From assembly GCA_964247055.1 (NCBI GenBank), contig OZ176054.1, positions 4,464,001 through 4,528,000 of the forward strand: 64,000 nt of DNA. Direction: 5' to 3'. How positions within the stretch are numbered: the stretch's first letter is position 1; each line of letters starts with the position of its first letter. Shown here in pieces: positions 23,801 through 37,621 of this stretch. Below the pieces are notes generated by a model. That model searched no databases and was not told the DNA's origin. It was given only the letters and a program-made list of their open reading frames with translations. A program made the translations under genes and the position numbers. This DNA is from Paragordius varius. Taxonomy: Eukaryota > Nematomorpha.

Positions 23801-26800
23801 TTAAATAAATGGTAATCCAAAAACCTAGATTTTTCAATTGACTCATTATTTTTGGTGAGATCTGATTGATTTGTGAATTCAAAAATTAATATTCTGCCAT
23901 GCCTAGGTTCAGATTCTTCAGGATAAACCATAGCCGTCCCCACCACATAATATTCCTTGGTACATGGTAAATATGGAGTGTCAGTATCTAATTTATATAA
24001 ATTAATTATTAACAAAAACTTAAATTTTAAAGCACTAGTTAGATAGAGTAAATCTTTACTGTGTCAAATATTATTGTCAAATGACCCCTTTTTATTTATT
24101 TTTCGTAAAAACTAAGTTTGTCTCTATTAGTGCAATACAATTTGTGCGCGTAAAACATAATGCTAAAACACATTTTTTTTAAATTAAACCTAGGCTTAAA
24201 TAGGAAACACATCTTTTGTGTGTAGTTTTTTTTACAAAAAAGCGTTATTTTACATTTTGGCCACGACTACAATTAATTTTTTTATCTTTAATATAATAAA
24301 ACAAACTCTTTTAGTTTGGAACGATGCCTTGTTTTTGATAAAAAATCTATGTGTATATTGATGAATGTTAAACATTTTTTGTGCTCCGAGCTTTTCAATT
24401 TACAATACGAATATTGTTAATTAAAAAGATGGGATTGTAACCAGAATCGTTTTTGTAAAAAACCCGACTGTTTAAAACAGACCCGCGAAAAATTTGGAAA
24501 TCAATAATATGCAAACATCTTGGTAAAATTGATATTTCTTAACAAATTTTCTGAACCTTTCGGATTGGCAAATAAATAAAAAAATGTCCTAGTATGTTAA
24601 TTTAATAAAATATATATTGATGCCCATATATATATTTTAATGCGGCACGTAAATTAAGTTAGAAATGCGACCCGCGAAGCCATTTGTTGAACACCGCTGT
24701 TTTAAATTAACATTATAAAAATATTAGGCCAAGACCTTTTCCGAATTTGTCAAAATAAAAAAACATTTGTCTTCCGGTTATATCATTTTATTTTTTGCGT
24801 AGAGACAAAATTATCTCAAAAAAATAATAATAAATGCAAAACGCATTTTAAAAAATTAACATGAAATATAAAACGATTAGCTGTTTACAATCACGCCTCC
24901 GATTCCAAATAAAAGTATGGAACCGTTTATGGTTTTTTCTTTTGGTTCTAACCCGGTTCAAAAATAATATATAAAATGTAAAATAAACCTTGATATTACA
25001 AATAAATATTGAACATAAAAACTGTGAGAATAAATAAAAACCATGTATAAATGTTTTACCATTTGGTATTGAATTGATTGTATTAGGGACAGCTAAGTGA
25101 CAATTGATAAGACTCGTAGCAAATTCATAAGGTTGAAAATGATGGGCCCACAGCGGTTCCCAACTATTTTGGTCAAGAATAACTAAGGAATGTGCCTCAT
25201 TTTCATCGCCATAAGATGCACCCATGTTTGAAGCTACCAATAAAATTTTCAATGATATACAGTATTTCTCGTTCATATTTATTAAAGTTATAGGATCGCC
25301 AAAATTTTCGATACTTAGTGGCTAGAATATTTGATTATTTTTTACAATAAATTTTATTCTTTTAGAATCGGTATTAGACATTGACAAAAAGCGACAAATA
25401 TTATATTCATTGTTGAGTAGGACTAGTTTTAAACCATTAAAAATATAAAAGTTTGCAAAGATAATGATAATATTAAATTTAATAAAAATTAAAAAATTTA
25501 AAGTTATAAATTGCAAAAGTTTTAAAGAGAAACTTTATAATAATTCATGATAAGAACGTATGGGTAGGTGAATAAATATTAATTGGAGACATGACATTAT
25601 CAAATAATTCTTCCCAATTCTATTTAAGAAATGCCCAATATATAAACAGGTTTTTGTTTAACGATACATCGGTTTGTTTTAAAGACTAATATTCATTATA
25701 TAATTAGTAAGAATTAAATGATTAGAATTAACAGAAAATTTGATAATTATTTGTACCGTAAAATTACGTCTATACTTTCATGGCACTTTAAATAATAATG
25801 TCCTTAATCTATTTTACATACTCTATATGTTTGTTTTTTTATATTTAGAAAACAACGACCTGATGATACGGATTAAAGTACAAGTAAAATACATCCAAAG
25901 TTTTATATCAACCATCTAATAAATGTTTGCAGCATTTTTAGTTAGATTAATAATAATAAACTATTTTGAGACACTTTTAATCCAAAAATGTATTAATAAT
26001 AAGATATATTAATTAATTTACCATCGCCATATGGCTGAAACCCTGAGGATTTATGGGGGAAGGATCCACTGGAAGAATTTGAATTGAAATTCGACCAATT
26101 TGAATGGTTTACTGCCCGTAAACTTATAGCATTGGATTGAGCTGGTCCGTATGAAACACCTAAATTATTATTATATATGGAATAATTCAGCAAAAATTAT
26201 ATAAATATATTATAATATTTCGATTACTACAAGTATACTTTGAAAAGGTAAAAATAAAATTAAAATATAAACTAAAATTTAAATTATGTATGGAATAATT
26301 CAGCAAAAATTTATTTATTATAATATTTCGATTACTACAAGTAATCTTTGTCAAACGTAAAAATAAAATTAAAATATAAACTAAAATTTAAATATTGATT
26401 CAAATTGTATATATGATATTATTACAAAAGAATGATAATAAATAATAATAAATGGTTTTGAATTGTGTATTAATCAATTAAATTACATTCAAATCATAGA
26501 ATTAATCTTGAAAAAGGAGTATATGTCACTTATGTTTGTAACACGTTTTTATTCCAATAAAACATTTCGCATTTTATATCAATATAGTAATGTTTTACTC
26601 TAAACATACCTCAAAACCTGGGAGGCCTATGGAAAACTGCCTCAGTAATATACTTAATGAGGCCAAACTGATGCATAAAAGTTAAAAAATAAAAACTTAT
26701 CTCTTGGAGATAAACAGCTTTGATGATAATATTGTAAAATGTTTAAATAGATAAATATTTTATTGAATAATAAAGTTGTCGTGTAAAATAAGTGATATTC

Positions 26801-27508
26801 AAAAAAAAATAATAAAAACCATTTTATTATATTTTAACAAAGGTATTAGTTTCGTTAAAGATATGTAATGATAATATATAATACTATATTTAAATCGTTA
26901 AAAAAATTTCTTAAAACTAAAAAATATACAATGACCCTTCCCCCTTCCCTTATAAATGCCATTAAGCAAATAAAATATGGGTTATCCGCATCATTACCCT
27001 TTCATAAAAAATATATCAAAATTATTTTTTTCGACTAAAATTTGATTGTTAAATTTTATTAGATAATTTGTTATAATTAAAAATATTCTACAGATTTTCA
27101 AAAGCAAATAATAAGTAAATTTATTTTTGGCTCATAAGGGATTCATATCCCTATAGATCAGTAAGTTTGTGGGAAGGTGTTCTTAACTTTGAATCATTAT
27201 AACTTGAAACTGTGGGCTTTAGTTAAAAATTGGAAAAGAGCAGGATAATAAGCAAGGGGGTCCATTGGATAGAATAGTTACTATAATATTTTAGATATAG
27301 AGCATAATGTAATAATTATACCATTGTAAACATCGATCCGAGTAGTGAGAACAGCAAAAGTTTGTGAACTTTTTTGATAAGCAATCCTTCGAGGAGATTC
27401 ATAAAGGGGTATGGTTCGAATATGGAGTTTACGGATTTCATCAATTTTACCTAATATTGTGTTTAACAAAAACTGTTAATAACCAATTTTTGTAAGATAA
27501 CTGATTAA

Positions 27509-27543
<35 letters not shown>

Positions 27544-30500
27544 TGTGTGCAAAAAAATTTTAATGAAAAAATTTTAATGAAAAATTTTTTTTTTCATGAG
27601 ATAGCTTATAACCAGCGTATTCATTTGCAGCAAAAATTTTTATTTGTTGACAACCTAGTTTTTGAAATATTGAGAGAAAATCGAAATCGGCTAAAAAGTG
27701 AAAATTAAGGATAATTAAAAAAATAATGATAAAATTTGAATTATTATGGTTTATTATCATTTTAGGAGATATTTTCAATATATAAATAGCCTAAAATTAT
27801 AAAGTTAGGGTTTCTATAAAATTTCAGGTCAAAAGATGGCGTTTTTCTTTTATCACAGTTAGAAGACAAAATAAATTTAATGAAACTATCTTAAAATAAT
27901 TTTTTTTAATTATTTACTACCTAAATTCACTATTAAAATCTTAAAATTTATATTTTATTCAGTAAAAACTTCTATATCAAAATAAAACCAAAAATATTGT
28001 TTTTTATTTTTGCATTTTTTTGTCATCTGGTTTATGAGTGTATAAAAAAATTTATTCTGTATTATTTTGGATTCTCAGATAATTAGGAATTATTAAGTGT
28101 ATAATTCATGCAAAATAGGATTGAAAATTAGCGGAATATCAACCAACAATCCGTACAAATCCCAATACAAATATTAATTTGTCATAAAACAGACTTGTTA
28201 GAGGAAATTGCAAGGATTTTTTGGTTAATATTCCACTACTTTTAAATCCTATTTTGTATAAATTATATACTTACTAATCATGTCAGAATTTGAAATAAAA
28301 CAGTATAAATTTTTTATACACTGATAAACCAGATGACAAAAAAATGCAAAAATAAAAAACAATATTTTTGGTTTATTTTGATATAGAAGTTTATTTTACT
28401 GAATAAAATATGAATGTTAAGATTTTAATAGTGAGTTTAGGTAGTAAATAATTAAAAAAAGATTATTTTAAAATAGTTTCATTAAATTTATTTTGTCTTC
28501 TAACTGTGATAAAAGAAAAACGCCATCTTTTGACCTGAAATTTTATAGAAACCCTAACTTTATGATTTTAGGCTCTTTATATATTGAAAATATCTCCTAA
28601 AGTGATAATAAACCATAATATTTCAAATTTTTTCATTATTTTTTGAATTATCTTTAATTATCCTTAATTTTCACTTTTTGGCCGACGATTTTCTCTCAAT
28701 ATTTCAAAAACTAGGTTGTCAACAAATAAAAATTTTTGCGACAAATCAATACGCTGGTCATAAGCTGTCTCATGAAAAAAATTTTTTTCGTTAAATCAAA
28801 ATGACCCTCTTTTTTGCACACAGTGTATATATATGATGATCACATATAAATCATTAAATTTCGATCAAATGGTTAAGCTTAAAAATTACTGATAAAAATA
28901 TTCGGACATATTAGAAATATAATGGCATAAATTTAAATAAAAACAAAGATATTTATAATTCAATTTTTTTAATGTCATTTAAAACTGATTTTTATCAAAA
29001 TAACTATATATTTATTTAGATATTTACCAATTAAAATGTGACCAGATGTTAAATTTGGTATCAGTATTATGCTGTTTGGGTATTCAGGTGAATCGAATGA
29101 ACATGTCGTATTTAAATCCTCCATATTAAGATCAGATATAAATAGTTTTTTGTTCCGTTTATAAATTATGGCTGGGCGATCAGAACATATAATAACGTTG
29201 TACGTTTGTTGTTTCCGCTATTGATAAAAAACATGGGAGATAGAAGGAATATGGATGTTAGTCTAACTCTGAATTTATTAATCTTATAAATATTTTCTGT
29301 TTTGTAACCCTAATAAACTAATGTAGATTCTTTTTTTATAATATAATCCAAGTATTCATATACTATCTGCGCTTCAAAGTTGTCCTTTAACACTTTAAAT
29401 TTGTTTGCCTATAATAATCTATATTGGGTAAGAAATTGATAAAATATATAAATACGTATAATGTATTATATTTAAAACGAAACAATAAATAAAAAACCAA
29501 TTTGCAGTGCAAATATAATATTTTTCATTGACTGTTTAAATTTTTTTTTGCAAATAAAAGTAGCAAACATTAGAAGTTTTGACATGAGTATGCGATGGTT
29601 TAAGCGGAAATAGCTTAAAGGCCGGAGGTCTGGTCCCAATAACAAAACTTTTACGGTTTCGCAAGCTTCCCTTAATGGGATCCATGTTATAATGGTATAG
29701 GGTTCCATCCCCTAATGCCACAAAAAGATACGTGTCTTCATTATCTCTGTTAGCATATAAATATTATTTTTATTTTACCATTTTGTTTAATTAGAAAGAG
29801 TTAAATGTTTTAAACCTAAAAATCATAAATAAATTTATTATTAATTTTGCGGATGTTTGAATCAAATTATTTTATATGTACAATATTAATGAGTTCTGGA
29901 AAAATTAGAAAATTTTATGAGTTTTTTGTTTACACTACCTTAAAATACATTATCTAAATAATTAACAATAATTATTGAGATAAAAATGTTTTTTATTATA
30001 ATTTTTTCATAATAATTTAAATAATTATATTATGATTTTAGCGTTTGTTAAAATATCATATAAAAATATCGCAAAAATACTAAAATTTAAATTTTATATT
30101 TACATGTGAAATCCATTCTCAAGTTCTTTGGAAGATGGTTTAACAAAGTCAGCTAATCAACAAAAATAACAGATTTAAATAAAATCAGTATAGTAATAAC
30201 TATTATCTATAATAACTTTTATATAACCCTTTGAAATAATATTTTATTAAAATAATCAGATTTCTTCAAATTATATATATATAATTTAAGGGTACACAAG
30301 TTTTAATTCAATAATTGACTATTAAACAATTGACATATGTATACCATTATCCCTTTCAAAACGGCACATAATAATTGATCTGGGTATGATATTAGTATTG
30401 GGTAAAATTTCTTTGTGCAGTGTTTCCAAGGTTTCTAGTTGAAGCACTTCAATGCATAAATCACCCCAAAATCCGACTGCACATAAATGGCTAGTTATTG

Positions 30501-33500
30501 GACAAAAAAGTTATGTTAAAATTGTTTTCGATTATTACAGCAAACAATAAATTTACAAAAACAAGCATAAAAGCAAAGAATGAATATTTTTATAACGACG
30601 AAAACCATATATGTTAATCCTTTATTTTACTATAGAAATATCATATAATGTGTGCAAGACCAAATTAAATCTTTATCCTTATTGCAAAACCCATAACGAT
30701 AGATTATATTAAAATATTCGTTTTGAAAAATTAATAAAACCTCAATTTATTTAGTATGTTATAAATATAATCTCAAACACAAAATCAATCAATCAATCAA
30801 AGAAAAAACACCTTTTTGTCGTTTGAGGGGATGAAAAATCATTGATAGCCACATCTATGCAAGATATTTCATGTGAAAATTGTCGGTTTGCAATCATTTT
30901 TATTTCACCTTTACGTCGGTCGTTAAGACCAACTTCCAAGTAGTAAAGTTGATTGCTTGAAACAATACAACTCTGATCTCCATTACTTGATGCCAAAGTT
31001 ATAGGATTCAAAGGGCGTTGGTCGTCACTAAAATATAATGTTATTGGATTGCAAAATATATATATAATTTAGAGTATAAAACAAATTTATGTAGCATGAA
31101 TGATATTAATTATTTATTAAACAGCAAACATCAAATTGATTTTGGTAAGAAAACGCTCTCAAACTTCTAGATTAATCCAGTGTATTGAAGATAAAATAAT
31201 TTAAAATATCTCTTTATTCTTTAATTGTTTACATTTTAAAAAAATGAAAAAAATATTTCCACAAACTTTACAAAAATGTATAAAATCAAACAAGCAACAA
31301 ATATCAGTAATATATGTCTGTGCAACTAATTATTATATTGTAAAAAAGAGTGTCCAATTTTAAATATAAAATTTTGTAAAATGTGAGTAAAATTGTTTTT
31401 AAACAAACTTTCTGAATAAGTTTTTCCGAATTTCGGCAATGAAGTAGCAAAAATTGTTAATATCAATAGTAATTTTTACAGTCTTATGTTTGAAATCTAA
31501 TAAAATATTTGTAAAATTCCATATATTTTCCGAATGCAGCCCGTCGGATTTTTTAAACCAAAATGGGACCCCAGCAAAGAGATCGGTGTGTAGCACCTCT
31601 GCTATAGAACCTTAATTTAAGATATTTTAAACGGTAATATTTTGCCGAATCCGATTAAAAACAAGAATTTAAATATTATTGTAAAAATGAATGTTTTATA
31701 AAAACAACTATTAATACACTGTAAAGGGATTATTTCCATATATGAAAAACCGCATATATTTAAAAAAAATTGAAGAAAAAATATATAAAATTTCTGTTTT
31801 AGATTAAGAAATCAAAGCTCTTTGATATGACAAACATGCATTACTTGTCTAAAACTGTTTTGGGTATCCATTCATGAACCAATTGAGAAGCACCACGATC
31901 TATTAATCGCATACTGTGTGTTGTAATCTAATCAATTTAGATAATACGAAATATATTAAATGTTAAATTATGTTACCTTTATAAAGATGACCATTTTTTA
32001 TTACCCAAGATCTATCTAACTTATATGATTTAACTATGTGTGCTATCAATTTACATTTGTATTCCTTAGTTGGCAAAGCCAAAAAGATAGGAGAGTGATA
32101 ACAGGATAAAAATGTCGTTTTTGTATAAAAATATTATATTGTCTTTTATTTTAATGTTCGGTCTTTAGTCTTTATTGTTTACCAAAAAACACAATGCATA
32201 TTATATAGTTAGGCTAAACTATAAAAATTTAAACTGAAAAAACCGGCATAAATATGAGATAATGTATAAAAATAAAAATGAGTAATTCCATATTTAGCAG
32301 CCCAAAACAATAAGTTATAGAATATATTTTTTTCAGTTTCAAAACATATTCACATTTTAAATTTTGTGTTTATTATTCCCCCCTCCAAAAAAATAATGTT
32401 TGTTTTATTTTTATAATGGACAAAAATTACTATGGTGCTTTTTGGTTTTACTTAAATTTATTCAATGCAGACATCCTTACACTAACAATGTATAAATGTA
32501 AATTAATTCAATAGAGTAAAATTCATACCTGTAAAACATAATTATGAGATGTGTTGCCACACCAAAGCGTAGTGTAATCTTGCGTTATAAGGCCTGGGAT
32601 GTCAATTTCTTCAGCGCCTCCCCCAAAGGTGTCAACAACTGTGTCATTCATAAACTCAATATTTGTCATCGCATCGGGCTAGGTATAACAAAATAATAAA
32701 TAACACTTATTAATGATAGATCAAAATAAAATGAGGTGCGCTTGTTATTTTTGTTAAATATTTTGAAAAATATCTTTCTTTATAAATAAAAAAAATATTT
32801 AAGAATTATTAAGCATACTGTATCATCAATATATATCAAGTCACCGTATGTATTAACTTAGCTCTAAAAATAATTTTTAATTTTGTTAACAATATATGCA
32901 TCTATTAAATTGTTAAGAGTGAGTTAAATGTTCACATAAACTGATTTATAATATATCCAAACAGCCAAAAACATATTGTTTATATAAATATCCCTTTATT
33001 ACGTGTAACAAAAATTAAAAATCATCACAAAATTAAAAAACAATTAACGACAAAAACATTAAATATGTGAAAACTAACTAACATTGGTAGATGGTTCAAA
33101 AGCAAGAACTCTAGTATCCGTACCAATTGAAAGAACAAGATATGAATCGTGACCAGTGAGAGAATTTTTTAATGGCCATATATTTTTGATTCCATCAGTG
33201 GGAAGTTCCAAACAAGCCATTTTATTTAAGCCTATACCATCTTTCAAGATTCGTATGGTACCTATGTTTGATAAAATAATTGCATTTATATATCTAAATG
33301 GTGTAAAATAATAAAATTGTGTATTTATACAATGAACAAATATAAATGATATAAATTTCTAAATATTAACGTATAACATCAAACTATAATTTATTATCCA
33401 CACTAAACCGTTTTAATAATACCGCTCTTTTTCATAATGATAATATAAAAATGGACTTAAATCAACTTAGCCTTACGACAGAACAATGTGATCGTAAGTT

Positions 33501-36500
33501 ATGGCGGGAATTACTTCCTGACCACAAAACTCCGAATCTAGAGTTCTAACATTCATCCCCTGCCCCACTCCTCTCCCCCCCCCCCAAAAAAAAATAACTA
33601 TATTGCAAAGAAGTAAAAATATGCTCACAAATTAGTAAAATGAAGAATGATGACTTGTTAAAAATAAGATTTTTAAATATAAAACGAAAAAAACGAAATT
33701 ATTCATAATAAATTATCATATACAAATTAATGAAATGAAGAATATTTCATATACTAGATATAAATATCAAAATTACCCTCTTTAAATGCGCCTGAACAAG
33801 TTACTAATTGATCTTTGTAAGATGAATTATCAGCTTGCATAAGTAACATATCTACAATCGGTCCTAAATTTGTGAAGCGTTCCAAAACCTCTATATACGT
33901 ATATTGAATTTTGGGCTGCCCTATAACAAAAAACATAAAAAATGAAAGTAACTTAAAAATTAAAACTATGATGTCCAACACGCTTCCCGCGATATTTTGT
34001 GCGGCCCATTAGTATAGAAAATTGGCTAATAATACGAAATTCCATAATGTGCAAAAATATGCTAAATTGGTAATTCTTAAAAAAATTTGATTCTAAATAT
34101 GCCTTTCCAATTTTTGGGCAATAAACTTCTTGCACAAATTAAATAAAAATATTATTTTGTTTTCGTAATTTTTTGTGTTTAATTTGTAATAATCAAATAA
34201 TATATCCCCCGTTTTATTTTTGAATGTGGCAAGCACGCGAAGCCATTCATATTGGGTTTAAGGCAAAAAAAACTAACATTGTTTAAACATACCATGTGGA
34301 CTATTTTTGCTTGATGTGATGGGCGAAACTGAGTTACGGATAGCCATGGGTGTTGATTTAAGTCGAATTAGTTGGGAGTCACCAAGTTTACTCCCAATGA
34401 AAACAACACCATTATCCAAATAAGTTATGGATTCGGGGATAGAAATTTCCCCCAAATATTCCAATTTCATATCGTAAATTATGGGGGCCTGGGAACCTAA
34501 TTTATTCATATATGTATATATAAATAAATTTATCGGTAGAATTTTTAAAATATGAATAATACAAAGAGTAATGTTTTATTCATGATAAGAAAGTATATTA
34601 CCTGTTAATTAAAAAATTATATACAGCAAATAAAAAATTTTTGTGAATGAAAATCAATTCTTTAAATAAATTTACATATTCTTTATTTTTCATAATAATA
34701 GATAATGGTTAATTCAATATTATTCCAGACTCACAGGGCTATAAAATTACGAACTAATAATTGTGTCTATATTTAACGTAAAAAAAAGATTATGGCAAAA
34801 CTGAGAGACCTAATTAAATCGGAAAATAGAATTATGACTATAGTTTATGGTCTTCATTTATATAAATAAATCATAAAGAGAGGTTATTATAGGGGGAATA
34901 GAATTATAAAGATAAAAGCAAAAAATAAAAGACATTGTTTTATAAAAAATTTCATACTTTAAACCTTGATTTCTACCTAGCCTAAATAATTACGATTTGA
35001 TATTTATAATGAAACCAATTTGCATCTCTATACCTTACTTTAACAATCAAAGCCCTAAGTAATAACAAAAAAAACAAGCTTAAAAATATGGTTGGCTTTT
35101 CAAAAAAACATTTGTATTTTAGTTTTTAAGTGTTTCTATGGGTTTATCCCTATTTACCGTAAATTTTATTTAACTATACCATTACCCATTCTATTTCTCA
35201 AATGAAATCCTTTCGTAGCACCGGTCCCACCCCCAGCCACAATACTATCTTCCATGAGTTTTGGGTTTGAATGAAAATTAGTGTTAGCTTGTAGAGGTGA
35301 CTCCTTATTTTCGTTTTTGCTGTTTGGATTTTCAGACTCTAGTATAAGCATAAAAAGACGGCCTCCCATATCACCTAACAAATATCGACTACCATTTGCA
35401 TCCACCTTACAATGGCTCGTGATAAAGAATTGTTTCATAGCGGGCGGACGGATCGCAAATGGTGAACATTCAGCACTACCTCCTCTAAATATTTTATAAA
35501 ATATTAATGATTCAATGGATTTGGATGTTTTTTGCACAAAAGAAGTATTGATTTTATTATAATTATTATTGCAAACGTTTATTGAAATAACTAATTACAG
35601 AGTTATGTATAAATTTATTGTCACAAGAGTGTATAATAAGATTAAATCTAAATATATCCCGTTTAATCAAAAATATAAATAAAAGTACGATACCTTATTG
35701 TCAAATAAAAATAAAATTTGCAAATTTGACATATCAAAAAATATTTTTCAGATTTTTTGGATTGCAACATTAATTGTGTTGTAAAAGTTTGCACAAGTCG
35801 GAAAAACCGTCAAAATAAATTGTTATGGCTAAAATTACTTATGTCCAATCAAAATTTTCATATATTAAAAAAATAATCAAATGATAAACACTATATGAAT
35901 AATATAAAATGTATAATTAAAATTAGGCAATAACAAAAAGACAAAATCGAAATATATTTTCGATATAAATTTTATATCGTCGTCAAAAGGGTAAAAATCA
36001 TACATTTAGTATCAATTAATCGCTTTTGTGTGATTTTTATCCAATCATATATAAATTATATCGTCGAGAAAATATATTTGAATTTTAATCTGAAAGCCTA
36101 TTATTGCATACAATTTTAAAATTAATTATGAATGAGTTAATAATTACCTATAATACATGATAGATTCTTGACCAATGATAATAACACCCCCACCCAGTAA
36201 AACAGGTACGGGTATTAGAATACAAGCTTCGGCTTCAATGTTATTCTCATTCCAGGGGCCACGCATTAAATCACGTTCAGTTAACTTATAGGTTCGTAAA
36301 TGCCTGCCCTCACTATCTTGATTAATGAGAGCTAACATGGGCGTCTATACAGTTTTGTACTTTGTTTTATTAATGATTAGTAAAAAAATAATATCTGATT
36401 TTACAAGGTTTACTCAAATAATAATAATGTGATAAAAACAATAAAAGCTTCGATTTTTATATGAAAGAACAATTATATAAGATATAAGTTTTTTAAATAT

Positions 36501-37585
36501 CAAACTAAAACCATTTTCTCCAATCAAAGATGTTTATGTTTTTATGACATCAATTCGGATCCTTTATAAGGGTTAAATGACTAATCTAATGTAATCGCAA
36601 AGTTCTGATAAATCGATAAAAGCTTATTCAAAATGTTTCAAAGCCATAAACCGGTAGTAAAAAATTACTACCGGCACATTTATGAAAATGTGCCTCATAA
36701 AAAATTATTATTTTTTTCAAATTTTAAATGAATGTGACCCCTAACCTGATTTATTTAGATAAACCAATAAAAAACAACAGACAACATTTTTTTGAATCAT
36801 GTATTTTATTTTAGTGTTTTTAATTAGTTATACATTTTAGAACCTAATTTAAAAAATCCGCAAAATTAACATCTGAAAGCCATCAATTTTGTCCGAATTT
36901 TTCAAAAAATATGATTGGTTTAGATCCCCAAAATTAAATAACTTTGTGAATAAACATAATATAATTCGATTTAGCAAATTACGGAATTGATATTTTTTGT
37001 ATTAACATGTAATAATCCATTAAACATTGTTATAAAGAAAAATAAAAATGAACTAAAATCATACATCAAATCCATCCAGGAATTGAATGTCAATAATTTT
37101 TCTTTCCTCAATGTTTACATTAAAGGCCCGTATTTCATTTTTAAGGCTGGTGTAAGATGCCAAACAACCACTCATATTGTCTGATAGTTGAGGAGTGTCA
37201 TCATCAGTACTGAGAAACATTTGTTCATCCAATTTTATGAGCTTATAAACGCCATCATAGAGACGTAAGCCAATAGCACGTCCTTCTGGGTCGATTGAAA
37301 CAATCATACCTGTGATTTAAAGTAATAAAAAAGGAGAAAATAGAAATATATTTTGACACTCATGCTATAAAAATTATTGAACAAATAATAATAAAATTAC
37401 TTTTATTTTAATAATATTGCATAAGGAGTCAGTCGATTTTAATTATAAAATATTTAAAAATCCAAACACCTTTTAATTCTTTTGATTAGGAAACGCATTA
37501 ATATTCATAAAATGTACTGAAATATAAAAAAAGTTTATCAACTGACAAATTTTATCCAAAAATGTAACCACAACTTATCATTATG

Positions 37586-37621
<36 letters not shown>

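Noticed and set aside
31399-31596. Open frame of 65 codons on the minus strand in a DDB1 intron
   Set aside because: It lies within a MITE fragment related to 53336-53641 and continues no DDB1 exon.
35281-35499. Plus-strand open frame over a DDB1 exon
   Set aside because: It is the complement of DDB1 exon 6, which has clear protein similarity on the minus strand.
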